Positions 37,072 to 46,610 of a stretch of DNA of 64,000 nt are shown here, piece after piece (the stretch's first letter is position 1; each line of letters starts with the position of its first letter). A program made the position numbers and the translations under genes. This stretch comes from Komagataeibacter rhaeticus (GTDB lineage Bacteria; Pseudomonadota; Alphaproteobacteria; Acetobacterales; Acetobacteraceae): assembly GCF_003207855.1 (NCBI RefSeq), contig NZ_NKTZ01000001.1, forward strand, positions 372,001-436,000, in the 5' to 3' direction. Below the pieces are notes generated by a model. It made no database searches and was not told the origin of the DNA. It was given only the letters and a program-made list of their open reading frames with translations.

Positions 37072-37162
37072 TGGCGGAGAGAGTGGGATTCGAACCCACG
37101 GTACGCTATTAACGTACACACGCTTTCCAAGCGTGCGCCTTAAGCCGCTCGGCCATCTCTCC
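37072..37162 (-). tRNA. tRNA-Ser (GGA)
   Basis: Class II tRNA with a long variable arm. Acceptor GGAGAGA / TCTCTCC, encoded CCA (37072-37074), anticodon loop TTGGAAA giving GGA, T-arm GGTTCGAATCC. It follows lepA on the same strand by about 145 bp. Confidence 0.95.
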
Positions 37163-37306
37163 AGCCGCTACCGGATTCCAGACCATCCTGCGGATGGTGG
37201 TTCCCGATGCGGCGGAACATATCATCAAATTTTATTGGCGCAAGGGGAAAACGCCACGCCCATGCCATCTGCCCCGATTGCGCGGGGCAGGTGGCATGAC
37301 AGCGAC

Positions 37307-39112
37307 CTACTGGTCCATCTTGAGCGCGGCCAGGAAGGCGCTCTGCGGTATTTCCACCTTGCCGAACTGGCGCATGCGCTTCTTGCCTTCCTTCTGCTTG
37401 TCCAGCAGCTTGCGCTTGCGCGAGATGTCGCCACCATAGCACTTGGCCGTCACGTCCTTGGACATGGCGCCAATGGTCTCGCGTGCGATGATGCGGCTGC
37501 CGATGGCGGCCTGCACCGCGATCTTGAACAGCTGGCGCGGGATCAGTTCCTTGAGCTTGGCGCAGATCGAGCGCCCGCGCGTCTCCGCGGCCGAACGGTG
37601 GGCGATGAACGACAGCGCATCCACCGGCTCCTGGTTGACAAGGATGGAGATGCGCACAAGGTCGCTCTCTTCATACCCGTCCATCTGGTAGTCGAAGCTG
37701 GCATAGCCACGGGTGACCGATTTCAGGCGGTCATAGAAATCGAACACCACCTCGTTCAGGGGCAGGCGGTAGACCGCCATCGCGCGGTTGCCGACATAGG
37801 TCAGGTCCACCTGCATGCCGCGCCGTTCGCTGCACAGGGTCAGCACCGCGCCCAGATATTCGTCCGGCACCATGATGGTGGCGCGGATCCACGGTTCCTC
37901 GATCTTCTCGATCAGGGACTGGTCGGGCATGTCGGCGGGGTTGTGCAGTTCCGCCTGCTCGCCATTGGTCAGCTGCATGCGGTACACCACCGACGGGGCG
38001 GTTGCGATCAGGTCCAGGTCGAATTCGCGGCTCAGCCGCTCCTGGATAATTTCCAGGTGCAGCAGCCCCAGGAAGCCGCAGCGGAAACCGAAGCCCAGGG
38101 CCGCCGATGTCTCGGCCTCGTAGTGGAAGGAGGCATCGTTCAGCCGCAGCTTGGCCAGACTGTCGCGCAGCTTTTCAAAATCATCGGCCACAATGGGGTA
38201 CATCCCGCACCACACCACGGGGATGGAGGGCTTGAACCCCGCCAGTGGGGCATCGGCCGGGCGACGGTCATCGGTAATGGTATCGCCCACATTGGTATCG
38301 GCCACGGTCTTGATGGCGGCGTTGATGTAGCCGATCTCACCCGGGCCCAGTTCGGCCACATTGGTCATGCGCGGCGCGAACACGCCCACCTGATCCACCA
38401 GATGCACCACGCCGGTGGACATCATGCGGATGCGCATGCCGCGTTTCAGACGGCCTTCCTTCACCCGCACCAGCGTGATGACGCCCAGATACGGATCGTA
38501 CCAGCTATCGACCAGCAGGGCCTTGAGCGGGGCCTCGGCATCGCCCGTGGGGGGCGGCAGGCGCTTGACCAGCGCTTCCAGCACGGCTTCGATGTTCAGC
38601 CCGGTCTTGGCCGAGACCTCCACCGCGTCATCGGCGGGAATGCCCACCACTTCCTCGATCTGTTCCTTCACACGCGGGCAGTCGGCGGCGGGCAGGTCCA
38701 CCTTGTTCAGCACCGGCACGATCTCGTGGTTGGCGTCGATGGCCTGGTACACATTGGCCAGTGTCTGTGCTTCCACCCCCTGGGATGCATCGACCACCAG
38801 CAGCGAGCCTTCGCACGCGGCAAGCGACCGGCTGACCTCATAGGCAAAATCCACATGGCCCGGCGTGTCCATCAGGTTCAGGACATAGGTCCTGCCGTCT
38901 TCAGCAGGGTAGGTCAGGCGCACGGTCTGCGCCTTGATGGTGATGCCGCGTTCACGTTCCAGGTCCATGTTGTCCAGGACCTGATTGGTCATTTCCCGCT
39001 GGGTCAGCGCGCCGCAGGCCTGGATCAGGCGGTCGGCCAGGGTGGATTTCCCGTGGTCGATATGCGCGATGATCGAGAAATTGCGGATCAGGGAGAGGGG
39101 CGTGTCGGTCAT
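37307..39112 (-). CDS. lepA: Elongation factor 4 (LepA)
   Basis: 601-aa translational GTPase. G1 [10 protein letters not shown]3 DTPGHVDF and G4 NKVDLP are present, with the C-terminal LepA-specific domain ending in [21 protein letters not shown]. LepA supports translation initiation and ribosome biogenesis under stress. ATG 39112 is chosen ([17 protein letters not shown]). tRNA-Ser lies downstream. Confidence 0.98.
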   Translation of the reverse strand: MTDTPLSLIRNFSIIAHIDHGKSTLADRLIQACGALTQREMTNQVLDNMDLERERGITIKAQTVRLTYPAEDGRTYVLNLMDTPGHVDFAYEVSRSLAACEGSLLVVDASQGVEAQTLANVYQAIDANHEIVPVLNKVDLPAADCPRVKEQIEEVVGIPADDAVEVSAKTGLNIEAVLEALVKRLPPPTGDAEAPLKALLVDSWYDPYLGVITLVRVKEGRLKRGMRIRMMSTGVVHLVDQVGVFAPRMTNVAELGPGEIGYINAAIKTVADTNVGDTITDDRRPADAPLAGFKPSIPVVWCGMYPIVADDFEKLRDSLAKLRLNDASFHYEAETSAALGFGFRCGFLGLLHLEIIQERLSREFDLDLIATAPSVVYRMQLTNGEQAELHNPADMPDQSLIEKIEEPWIRATIMVPDEYLGAVLTLCSERRGMQVDLTYVGNRAMAVYRLPLNEVVFDFYDRLKSVTRGYASFDYQMDGYEESDLVRISILVNQEPVDALSFIAHRSAAETRGRSICAKLKELIPRQLFKIAVQAAIGSRIIARETIGAMSKDVTAKCYGGDISRKRKLLDKQKEGKKRMRQFGKVEIPQSAFLAALKMDQ

Positions 39113-39206
39113 GGGCGAGACATAGTTGAAAATCGGGAGAAAGTCAGCCGCTACCTGCGGCCCGCATGCAAAATATCCGCATGCCTGCCGGGGGGGGCGG
39201 GGCAGG

Positions 39207-39878
39207 TTACATGCAGGCCATCGTGATGCGGTGGATACGGGTCGCGCCATCCAGGATGATTTCCTCCCCCTCTATGGCGGCAAGTCCCTTTATGCGCACA
39301 AGTTCGTGCACGGGGGCGGTGGCCGGTGCATCATGCCAGCGCTCCGTCACCATGCCGCAGCAGGCCGTGCCCTGCGGGGTATGCAGCAGCACCCGGTCAT
39401 GCACCCGGATCGCGGCGGTGGGGGAGACGACCAGCGTGCCACCCTTGCGAAAGATCGGCTCCATGGTGTCGCAATCCACATGCACGGCATAGGAATGGTG
39501 GTCCGCCATGCCGTGGAATTCCCATTTCTCCCACCGTTCGCCTTCGGGCAGTCCGGTTTCATCAAACAGTTCGGGATGGGCGAGCTGGGAAAAGGGCGCG
39601 ATCTTCAGGTGCGAATGATGCGCCCTGTTCGTGGTTTCGGGGTCGTGATGGCCCGACAGCAGGCGGCTGAAGCCCTCGAAGGAGATGCCGGTGGCCGACA
39701 GCGTGCGTGCAAGGCTTTCCGTGCCCGGCCAGCGCGGCCGCCCTGAAGGCGTGATCCGTTTGGAGGGGTTGAAGGTCGTGCTGTCCAGTCCCGCCGCGCG
39801 GGCCAGGCCGGAGGGGGTCAGCCCCCGTTCGGCGGCCAGGCGGTCGATGGCGCGCCAGATGTCGTCATGGCTGATCAT
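39207..39878 (-). CDS. XRE/S24-type regulator with degenerate peptidase site
   Basis: 223 aa: an N-terminal helix-turn-helix (about 10-60, with [17 protein letters not shown]) and a C-terminal LexA/S24-like beta domain (about 118-223). The usual catalytic Ser of the GDSMEP motif is Thr138 (CDTMEP), and the position expected for the Lys reads VTERW. Self-cleavage is therefore unlikely. It would be a stable repressor or a sensor through another mechanism. It starts in an ATGA overlap with the winged-helix gene upstream, so the two are coupled; lepA lies 94 bp downstream. Confidence 0.8.
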   Translation of the reverse strand: MISHDDIWRAIDRLAAERGLTPSGLARAAGLDSTTFNPSKRITPSGRPRWPGTESLARTLSATGISFEGFSRLLSGHHDPETTNRAHHSHLKIAPFSQLAHPELFDETGLPEGERWEKWEFHGMADHHSYAVHVDCDTMEPIFRKGGTLVVSPTAAIRVHDRVLLHTPQGTACCGMVTERWHDAPATAPVHELVRIKGLAAIEGEEIILDGATRIHRITMACM

Positions 39879-40096
39879 GTCGGCTGTTTCAGTATTTCCG
39901 TTCTGTGGCGTGCATGGCCCTGTGTGGTGATTGTATAGCGCTGGTCATCCCCGCTGCTGCTGGCCAGTCCCATGCCTTCCAGCCGGTGCAGGCATGGCGC
40001 ATCCCCCACGCCCGCGGGGCGGCCGGCCTGCCCGCTTAGTTTCAGCCGGTGCAGCGCGGAGCGGCAGCAGGATTCAAGATAAGGTTCATTCCACAT
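39875..40096 (-). CDS. Small winged-helix-like protein
   Basis: About 73 aa from ATG 40096 (MWNEPYLESCCRSALHRLKL). The C-terminal half (CLHRLEGMGLASSSGDDQRY then TITTQGHARH) reads like the wing and recognition region of a MarR/PadR-like winged helix. No family confirmed. Overlaps the regulator gene by 4 bp, which supports it being real and functionally paired. Confidence 0.55.
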   Translation of the reverse strand: MWNEPYLESCCRSALHRLKLSGQAGRPAGVGDAPCLHRLEGMGLASSSGDDQRYTITTQGHARHRTEILKQPT

Positions 40097-40403
40097 GGGA
40101 CCGCCAGGAAACAGGGGACAGCATGACCACCATCGCATGATGTTACTGCCAGCCGGGTTGGATAGATGTGGCGGATATGCTTGCTCCTGTCACATAGTGG
40201 CATTATTGCGGCATGTCCACCACGCGGGGCGGCATTGCCTGCATCAGAATGGTAGGTGGCATGTGCGCGGCGCGTTACGTTTTTCAGCAATTGATCCCTA
40301 TATCCAGCGCGGGATGGTCGCGCATTGTCATATTTTCGACCGATCCCTGCCACAGGCTTACGCAGCATTCAGGTAGAAAACCCCTTTGACCAAGGTTGTG
40401 TCC
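40097..40403. other. Intergenic, nothing recognised
   Basis: 307 bp between two divergent genes. Moderately GC-rich, no repeat copy, no RNA family, and no strong promoter pair identified. It must carry both upstream regions. Confidence 0.6.
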
Positions 40404-40910
40404 ATGAAATTCCGCAGATATCTTCTTGCTCTTTCCGTTTCTGCCGCCCCCATTACCGGGGCGGCCGGCGCAATGGCGGCTGACTGCAGCAGCCAGAACA
40501 CACCCGGCTGGGATGTGCTCGACCGCGCGGCGCAGGCGGGGGACTGTGCCAACAACCGGCTTCAGTCCTATCGCAACAACGTGGACCAGAACGTACAGAA
40601 TCGCGAGCAGAACCTGCGGCAGGGCTATGACAACCGGGTCAACGACATGAAGCAGGATACGGTTGGCAGGTGGGACAGCGCGCGTGACAATGCCGAGCAG
40701 AAGCTGGCGGACCAGCGCTCACGCGTTGATGACAAGATCCAGAACGGTCGTGACCGGCTGGACGCGATCCGCAACGCACCGAAGAACCGGCTGAACGACC
40801 TGCGCAACGCGGGCAGCCAGGAACGTCAGCGCTGGGATAATCTCAAGGAAGGCACCCGTTCGAACATCGACAGTTTCCTCGGTGGCGGCAGCCAGCAGGG
40901 CAACCAGTAG
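40404..40910 (+). CDS. Secreted helical (coiled-coil) protein
   Basis: 168 aa from ATG 40404. Signal peptide about 1-26 (AVSAAPITGAAGAMAADC region). The mature part is almost entirely charged helix, rich in Gln/Asn/Asp/Arg with about 11-residue periodicity, for example NNVDQNVQNREQNLRQGYDN. One Cys pair near the N-terminus (DCSSQNTPG and GDCANN). Likely periplasmic, function unknown. Ends in a strong terminator. Confidence 0.7.
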   Translation: MKFRRYLLALSVSAAPITGAAGAMAADCSSQNTPGWDVLDRAAQAGDCANNRLQSYRNNVDQNVQNREQNLRQGYDNRVNDMKQDTVGRWDSARDNAEQKLADQRSRVDDKIQNGRDRLDAIRNAPKNRLNDLRNAGSQERQRWDNLKEGTRSNIDSFLGGGSQQGNQ

Positions 40911-40960
40911 CATCCCGTGTTCCTGCCGGCCAGACCGGCAGGGAACACGCTGGCGGCATG

Positions 40961-40991
40961 GCCCGTTACCCCGGTGGTAACGGGCTTTTTT
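40961..40991 (+). terminator. Intrinsic terminator
   Basis: Stem GCCCGTTACC / GGTAACGGGC with a 5-nt loop, followed by TTTTTT. Ends the coiled-coil protein gene and reaches the stop codon of the converging gene. Confidence 0.92.
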
Positions 40992-41758
40992 CATGGCCGC
41001 GCGCTTATGCTCAGGCTGAAGGCGCGCGCGCCGCCCGCCTTGGCCTGTGGCCGTTGCGTGACCTGCACGAGATAGAGGTCATCCTCCGGCACGTACCACG
41101 ACTGTACGGGGCCTGTCATGGCTGTCGCGGGATGCGGGTCGATGACCCGCATGTCCAGCCCGGATGCCGCCGGTTCCAGTCGCGCCGTCACCTGTTCGCC
41201 CCGGTGCAGGCCCACGCGGTAGATGCAGGTCGTGTCCTGTCCCATCCGCGCATGCCAGTGCAGCCGCCTGCCCGGTGCCAGGTCCTGCGCCGGATTGCAC
41301 AGCGGGGCGACCACGCCCATGTTTTCGAGCATGGCGCGGATGTCGGCAGGTTTGGTGAGTGGTGTGGGACCGGTCGTGAGGAGATCGAGCCGCCCCGGAT
41401 CAAGAATCCCCACCGTCATGTTCACGCCCTGCCGGTCGGTCAGCAGCCAGGCGATGCGGCTGCCGCCTTCGTGCTGCCGGTTGCCGGTGATGAACAGCAG
41501 GTCGCCCGCGGGCTGCAATGGTCCCGCCACTTCCATGTTTGACAGGAAAGTCGCGTAGCGCGCGCCCAGTTCCTGCCGGAGCCTCGTGGCCAGTGGTCCT
41601 TTTTCAAACAGGCCGGTGTCGGGTGCGTACTGCCCGGCCGTCATGGCCAGTTCCCGCGCCAGCGCCGTGTCGGGGGCCTGCGGCGCGGCAAGGGCTGTGG
41701 ACGCGCCAAGGGCAAGCAGGCCTGACAGGCCACAAAGGAAAAGGCGGAAATCAGGCAC
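40991..41758 (-). CDS. Exported hypothetical protein
   Basis: 255 aa with a signal peptide (about 1-24, LFLCGLSGLLALGASTALA). The rest is mostly beta with Cys residues (VAPLCNPAQ and QDTTCIYR) suited to the periplasm. Not recognised. It lies 87 bp downstream of the DEAD-box gene. A possible invertase-inhibitor-like or Ig-like fold cannot be decided. Confidence 0.6.
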   Translation of the reverse strand: MPDFRLFLCGLSGLLALGASTALAAPQAPDTALARELAMTAGQYAPDTGLFEKGPLATRLRQELGARYATFLSNMEVAGPLQPAGDLLFITGNRQHEGGSRIAWLLTDRQGVNMTVGILDPGRLDLLTTGPTPLTKPADIRAMLENMGVVAPLCNPAQDLAPGRRLHWHARMGQDTTCIYRVGLHRGEQVTARLEPAASGLDMRVIDPHPATAMTGPVQSWYVPEDDLYLVQVTQRPQAKAGGARAFSLSISARP

Positions 41759-41845
41759 GGGGAAACCTGTGTTTGCAGCCGATTGGAAAACACATGCCCG
41801 GCGTGGGGCCGGGCATGCGGGGAAGGTGTGCCCGGAGGCGATCTG

Positions 41846-43618
41846 TCAGGCGCGTGGCGGACGCTTGCGGGAGGACGCGCCCCCGCGCGGCGGCCCGCCA
41901 AACCCACCGGGCCGTCCCGCGCCGCCGGGCTTGCGCGGGGCGAACGGGCGACCGCCACGCGGCGGCCCACTGCGGCGCGGCGGGCCACCTGCCGGAGCGC
42001 TGGCGGGGGAGATCTGCACCTCGTCATTCTCGATCGCTGCGATGCAGGAGCGGAATTTTTCGGTCGATTCCGGCGTGATCTCGAACAGGGTCTGGGTATC
42101 GTTGATGCGGATGGCACCGATATCCGCCTTGCGCACGCCACCCAGGCGGCAGATCAGCGGGATCAGCCATTTGGGATCGGCCTTTTCCTGCCGGCCCACA
42201 TTCATGGCGAACCATGCGCCCGGCTCGCCACTGCCATAGCTTTCACGCGGGGGGCGGGGGCTGCCATCACGTTCGGGGCGCTCGCGCACGGGGCGCGGGG
42301 CATCGGGGGTGATGTGGCGCACGTTCTCGGGCGCGGGCAGGCGGGCGCGGTACATCTGCAGCAGCGCGGCGGCAAGCTGCTCGCTGCTGCGGCCTTCCAC
42401 CAGCTGGCCCACCAGTTCGCTGTCGGCTTCCGCCACGTCCTGGTTCAGCACCGGATCGGCCAGCAGGCGCCTGGCGTCACTGGCGCGGATTTCAGCCGCC
42501 GTGGGCACGCCGGACCATGTGGCGGTGATCTTGGCCCCCTGCATCAGCCGCTCGGCGCGGCGGCGCTGGGACATGGGCACCATCAGCACGCATACGCCCT
42601 TGCGCCCCGCGCGGCCCGTGCGGCCCGAACGGTGCAGCAGGGTGGCGGGATCGGTGGGCAGGGTGGCATGCACCACCAGCGCCAGCGCGGGAATGTCGAT
42701 GCCACGGGCGGCCACGTCGGTGGCGACGCACACATTGGCCTGGCCCTTGCGCAGGCTGTCGATGGCGCGCGTGCGCTCGTTCTGCCCCAACTCGCCCGAC
42801 AGGGCGACCGAGGAGAAGCCGCGCTCGACCAGTGCCGCCTGCATGTGGCGCACCATCTCGCGCGTGGCGCAGAACACCATGGTGGTCTGGCTGTCGGTAT
42901 AGCGCAGCACGTTGACCACGGCGGGGATCAGTTCCCGCGCATCGGCCACGACGGCGCGGTATTCGATATCGGCATGCTGCTTGGCGCCCGACAGGGTATC
43001 GATGCGCACGGCGTCGTTCTGGTAGCGGCGCGCCAGCGATGCGATTTCCTTGGCGATGGTGGCCGAGAACAGCAGCGTGCGCCGCGTCTTGGGCATGGCG
43101 TCCAGAAGCTGCTCAAGCTCGTCACGGAAGCCCAGGTCGAGCATTTCGTCCGCTTCATCCAGCACGACCACGCGCAGGTCCGACATGTCCAGGCGGCCAC
43201 GGGACTGATGGTCGCACAGCCGTCCCGGCGTGCCGACCACGATATGCGCGCCAAGCTGCAGCGCCCGGGCTTCACGCCGGGCGTCCATGCCGCCAATGCA
43301 CGAGACGATGCGCCCGCCGGCCGGTGCGTACAGCCACGTCAGCTCACGGGTTACCTGCATGGCCAGTTCGCGCGTCGGCGCGATGATCACGGCCAGCGGC
43401 GGACCCGCCGGGCCAAAATGCTCGGCCCCGCCAAGCAGGGTGTCGGCCATGGCAAGGCCGAAGGCAACGGTCTTGCCGGAACCCGTCTGGGCGGAGACAA
43501 GCAGGTCACGCCCTTCGGCGGCGACATCCAGGACAGCTTTCTGGACGGGGGTCGGGTTATCGTACCCACGCTCGTCCAGCGCGCGTTGCAGGGCGGGGTG
43601 GGTTTCAGGAAACGGCAT
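41846..43618 (-). CDS. deaD: DEAD-box RNA helicase with RGG tail
   Basis: 590 aa. RecA-like helicase motifs: AQTGSGKT (I), PTRELA (Ia), VLDEADEML (II), FSATI (III) and HRSGRTGRAGRKG (VI). A DbpA-type RNA-binding domain follows at about 455-530 (WFAMNVGRQEKADPKWLIPL), then a low-complexity RGG/PRG tail (about 535-590). This is the DeaD/CsdA layout: unwinding of structured mRNA and rRNA, important at low temperature. ATG 43618 is chosen. Confidence 0.92.
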   Translation of the reverse strand: MPFPETHPALQRALDERGYDNPTPVQKAVLDVAAEGRDLLVSAQTGSGKTVAFGLAMADTLLGGAEHFGPAGPPLAVIIAPTRELAMQVTRELTWLYAPAGGRIVSCIGGMDARREARALQLGAHIVVGTPGRLCDHQSRGRLDMSDLRVVVLDEADEMLDLGFRDELEQLLDAMPKTRRTLLFSATIAKEIASLARRYQNDAVRIDTLSGAKQHADIEYRAVVADARELIPAVVNVLRYTDSQTTMVFCATREMVRHMQAALVERGFSSVALSGELGQNERTRAIDSLRKGQANVCVATDVAARGIDIPALALVVHATLPTDPATLLHRSGRTGRAGRKGVCVLMVPMSQRRRAERLMQGAKITATWSGVPTAAEIRASDARRLLADPVLNQDVAEADSELVGQLVEGRSSEQLAAALLQMYRARLPAPENVRHITPDAPRPVRERPERDGSPRPPRESYGSGEPGAWFAMNVGRQEKADPKWLIPLICRLGGVRKADIGAIRINDTQTLFEITPESTEKFRSCIAAIENDEVQISPASAPAGGPPRRSGPPRGGRPFAPRKPGGAGRPGGFGGPPRGGASSRKRPPRA

Positions 43619-43788
43619 GTATCGGGCAATCCGGACAAAGCATGAAGAACATGGGCGACGCAGGAAGGAAACTGGCCGCCGGCCCGTGTTCATGCGTCAG
43701 GGAGAACGCCGGTCCATAAAGAATGATTGCCCCAAAAGCCAGAAATAATAACCAGACGGGGTATTTTACCCCGGCACGGGCGGGGCAA

Positions 43789-44775
43789 TCAGGGCACCAG
43801 CACCGCTGCCCCTTCAAAACGGCCGTGGCGCAGGTCATCCAGTGCCCTGTTGGCGTCACGCAGCGGATAGGGCGTTGTCGTGGTGCGGATTCCCGCCCGG
43901 GGCACGATTTCCAGAAAGTCCAGCCCGTCCTGCCGGGTCAGGTTTGCAACCGACACGATCTGCCGCTCCTCCCACAGCAGGTCATAGGAAAAGGCGGGGA
44001 TTTCGCTCATGTGAATGCCCGCGCAGACCACGCGCCCGGCCTTGTGCACGGCCTTCAGCGCCGCGGGCACCAGCGCGCCCACAGGGGCGAAGATGATGGT
44101 GGCATCCAGCTGCGCGGGCGGGGCCTCATCCGACCCGCCAGCCCAGGTGCAGCCCAGCGAGCGGGCGAAGTCCTGGGTTTTCGTATCGCCCGGCCGGGTA
44201 AAGGCATAGACGGAGCGCCCCTGCCACAGCGCCACCTGCGCAATGATGTGGGCGGCCGCCCCAAAGCCGTACAGCCCGATGCTGCGCGCCTCCTTCCCCG
44301 CCATGACCAGCGAGCGCCAGCCGATCAGCCCCGCGCACAGCAGGGGCGCGGTGGCCACGTCGTCATCGCCATCGGGCAGGGGGAAGGCGAAATGCGCGTC
44401 GGCCACCGCCAGCGTGGCGTAGCCGCCATCACGCGTGTAGCCGGTGAACAGCGGGTGGTCGCACAGGTTTTCGTGCGCGGTCTGGCAGTAATGGCAGCAG
44501 CCGCAGGTATGGCCCAGCCACGGGATGCCCACGCGCTGGCCCATGTGCAGCCCTTCCACATTCGGGCCGATCGCATCGATCCGGCCCACGATCTCGTGCC
44601 CCGGTGTCAGGGCATGGCCGGGAAAGGGCAGGTCCGCATCCACCACATGCAGGTCGGTGCGGCAGACGCCACACGCCCCTACCCTGACGCGGATCTGCCC
44701 CGGCCCCGGCTGCGGGTCGGGCAGTTCGGTCCATTGCAGGGGGGTGTGGGGGGCAAGCAGTCGCATTGCGTACAT
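43789..44775 (-). CDS. Zinc-dependent alcohol dehydrogenase
   Basis: 328-aa medium-chain dehydrogenase. The catalytic zinc ligands are Cys38 (GACGVCRTDLH) and His60 (GHE). The structural zinc lobe has four cysteines: 91, 94, 97 and 105. The nucleotide motif is YGFGAAAHIIAQVA, somewhat unusual (GFGAAA), with an Arg/Pro context possibly for NADP. AdhP-like and cytoplasmic. Oxidises primary alcohols or reduces aldehydes; the physiological substrate is uncertain. Confidence 0.88.
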   Translation of the reverse strand: MYAMRLLAPHTPLQWTELPDPQPGPGQIRVRVGACGVCRTDLHVVDADLPFPGHALTPGHEIVGRIDAIGPNVEGLHMGQRVGIPWLGHTCGCCHYCQTAHENLCDHPLFTGYTRDGGYATLAVADAHFAFPLPDGDDDVATAPLLCAGLIGWRSLVMAGKEARSIGLYGFGAAAHIIAQVALWQGRSVYAFTRPGDTKTQDFARSLGCTWAGGSDEAPPAQLDATIIFAPVGALVPAALKAVHKAGRVVCAGIHMSEIPAFSYDLLWEERQIVSVANLTRQDGLDFLEIVPRAGIRTTTTPYPLRDANRALDDLRHGRFEGAAVLVP

Positions 44776-44861
44776 GGTCCGCTCCTTTGGTGGCAGGGTG
44801 CCTGTGATGGCATGCTACCATGCCCGCAGCCACAGGGGGCATGACCTGTATCATCACGGGT

Positions 44862-46016
44862 TCACGACCCGCAGCGGTAGGGGGTCAGCGCATCAAGGGC
44901 CGGCAGTCCGGCCATGATGGCCGCGCGTTCCTGCCCCAGGAATTCGGCCACCGCCGCCCGCAGGCCGGGGTGGCTGATCCAGTGGGCGGAATGGGTCAGG
45001 CAGGGGCGGTAGCCGCGCTGGAGCTTGTGCTCGCCCTGTGCGCCCGCTTCCACCCGCTTCAGCCCGTGCGCGATGGCAAAGTCGATGGCGCGGTAATAGC
45101 ACAGTTCGAAATGCAGGAAGGGCCAGTCATGGCCCGCCAGCCGCCCCCAGTTGCGGCCATACAGCGTATCGCGCCCCATGAGGTTGAGCGCACCGGCCAC
45201 CGGCACGCCCTCACTGCGGGCGATCATCAGCACGACCCGCTCCCCCAGCCGTTCCGACAGCAGGGGAAAGAATCCGGGCTGCAGGTAGGCGCTGCCCCAT
45301 TTGCGGTCCACGGTGGACAGGTAGAACTGGTAGAAATCCTGCCACAGGGATTCGGTAATCTCCGTGCCGCGATAGGTATGGAAGGTCAGCCCGCAGGCAT
45401 TGGCATCGCGCCGTTCACGCCGGATGGCCTTGCGCTTGCGTGAGGCGAGGGCTTCGAGGAAATCATCAAAACCGGTGTAGCCGTCATTATCCCAGTGGTA
45501 CTGCACGCCCAGCCGGGACAGCCAGCCACTTTCCCCCAGCAGCGCCTGTTCATGCTCCGTGCAGAAGGTGATGTGGACGGAAGAGAGATCCAGCTCCCCG
45601 CAGGCCTGCCGCAGCGCACGGCCGACCAGCAGGCGGCGGGCATCGGCATCGGGTGCGTCGCCCACCAGCAGGCGTGGCCCCGGCACGGGGGAGAAGGGAA
45701 CGGCCACCTGCAGCTTGGGATAATACTGCCCGCCCGCCTGCGTGAAGGCCTGCGCCCATTGCTGGTCAAACACGTATTCCCCAAAGGAATGGCTCTTGGC
45801 GTAAAGCGGTGCCACCGCCAGAAGCTGGCCCGCGCCATCGCGCAGGGCAAGATGCTGGGGCAGCCAGCCCGTGGCGGGGCCGGTCGACCCGCTGTCCTCC
45901 AGCGCCGAAAGGAAGGCGTGGCTGACAAAGGGATTGGCATCACCCGCGCAGGCATCCCATTCCCGTGCCGGGATTTCGGCAATCCTGCGGTGCAGGATCA
46001 TGGTGGTGCCGGTCAT
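44862..46016 (-). CDS. GNAT/FemAB-like acyltransferase (DUF482)
   Basis: 384 aa. Family DUF482 (peptidogalycan-type acetyltransferase-like), with ANPFVSHAFLSALEDSGST and a C-terminal GNAT-like fold LHFELCYYRAIDFAIAHGLKRVEAGAQGEHK (split). It lies 79 bp downstream of ridA on the same strand. The exact substrate is unknown; a role in cell envelope or amino-acyl transfer is plausible. ATG 46016 is used. Confidence 0.82.
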   Translation of the reverse strand: MTGTTMILHRRIAEIPAREWDACAGDANPFVSHAFLSALEDSGSTGPATGWLPQHLALRDGAGQLLAVAPLYAKSHSFGEYVFDQQWAQAFTQAGGQYYPKLQVAVPFSPVPGPRLLVGDAPDADARRLLVGRALRQACGELDLSSVHITFCTEHEQALLGESGWLSRLGVQYHWDNDGYTGFDDFLEALASRKRKAIRRERRDANACGLTFHTYRGTEITESLWQDFYQFYLSTVDRKWGSAYLQPGFFPLLSERLGERVVLMIARSEGVPVAGALNLMGRDTLYGRNWGRLAGHDWPFLHFELCYYRAIDFAIAHGLKRVEAGAQGEHKLQRGYRPCLTHSAHWISHPGLRAAVAEFLGQERAAIMAGLPALDALTPYRCGS

Positions 46017-46095
46017 GACGGGCGCCGCGTGATACCGGCGGGATGGCGTGCTGGGGTCATGACTGGCTCCCTCCCATGTGGTGTTACATCCGTGT

Positions 46096-46563
46096 TCAGC
46101 CGATCTCGAACAGGCCCTCGACCTCAACCGCCGAATCGAGCGGCAGCGAGGGCACGCCCACGGTGGAGCGGGCGTGGCGGCCCGCATCGCCAAACACCGC
46201 CACCGCCAGGTCGGATGCCCCGTTCATGACACTGGCATGCTGCGTGAAGTCCGGCGTGCAGGCAATGAAGCCGCCCAGCCGCACCACGCGCTTCACGCGC
46301 GACAGGTCGCCAAGGGCGGCCTTAACCTGTGCGATCACATTGATCATGCTGTAGCGCGCGGCTTCGACCGCCAGTTCCACCGGCACGGTACCACCCAGCT
46401 TGCCGGTGGTGAGCAGCTTGCCATCAACCAGCGGCAGCTGGCCGGACACGACCAGCGATGACCCGCTGATCACGGCCCCCACATAATTGGCAACCGGGGC
46501 GGCGGGGGTGGGCAGGATGATACCAAGCTGCTTGAGGCGCTGTTCGGGCGTGGTGTCGGGCAT
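46096..46563 (-). CDS. RidA-family enamine/imine deaminase
   Basis: 155 aa, YjgF/YER057c/UK114 family (YjgH-like branch, longer than canonical RidA of about 128). Conserved stretches: VVSGQLPL, MINVIAQVKAALGDLSRVKRVVRL, and ARSTVGVPSLPLDSAVEVEG (Arg and Glu of the active site). Removes reactive 2-aminoacrylate-type imines from PLP enzymes. The RNR-like gene lies 47 bp upstream. Confidence 0.9.
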   Translation of the reverse strand: MPDTTPEQRLKQLGIILPTPAAPVANYVGAVISGSSLVVSGQLPLVDGKLLTTGKLGGTVPVELAVEAARYSMINVIAQVKAALGDLSRVKRVVRLGGFIACTPDFTQHASVMNGASDLAVAVFGDAGRHARSTVGVPSLPLDSAVEVEGLFEIG

Positions 46564-46610
46564 CGGGTCGTCCTTTTTACTGTCTCGGGGGCGGGTGCCT
46601 GCGTGGCCGG

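Noticed and set aside
37061-39226. 721-aa open frame on the plus strand antisense to lepA
   Set aside because: It is a GC-driven mirror of lepA, with the biased His/Gln/Arg-rich composition of shadow frames; lepA is unmistakable on the other strand.
41783-43645. 620-aa open frame antisense to the DEAD-box helicase
   Set aside because: It lacks any recognisable domain and mirrors the helicase gene; kept out as a shadow.
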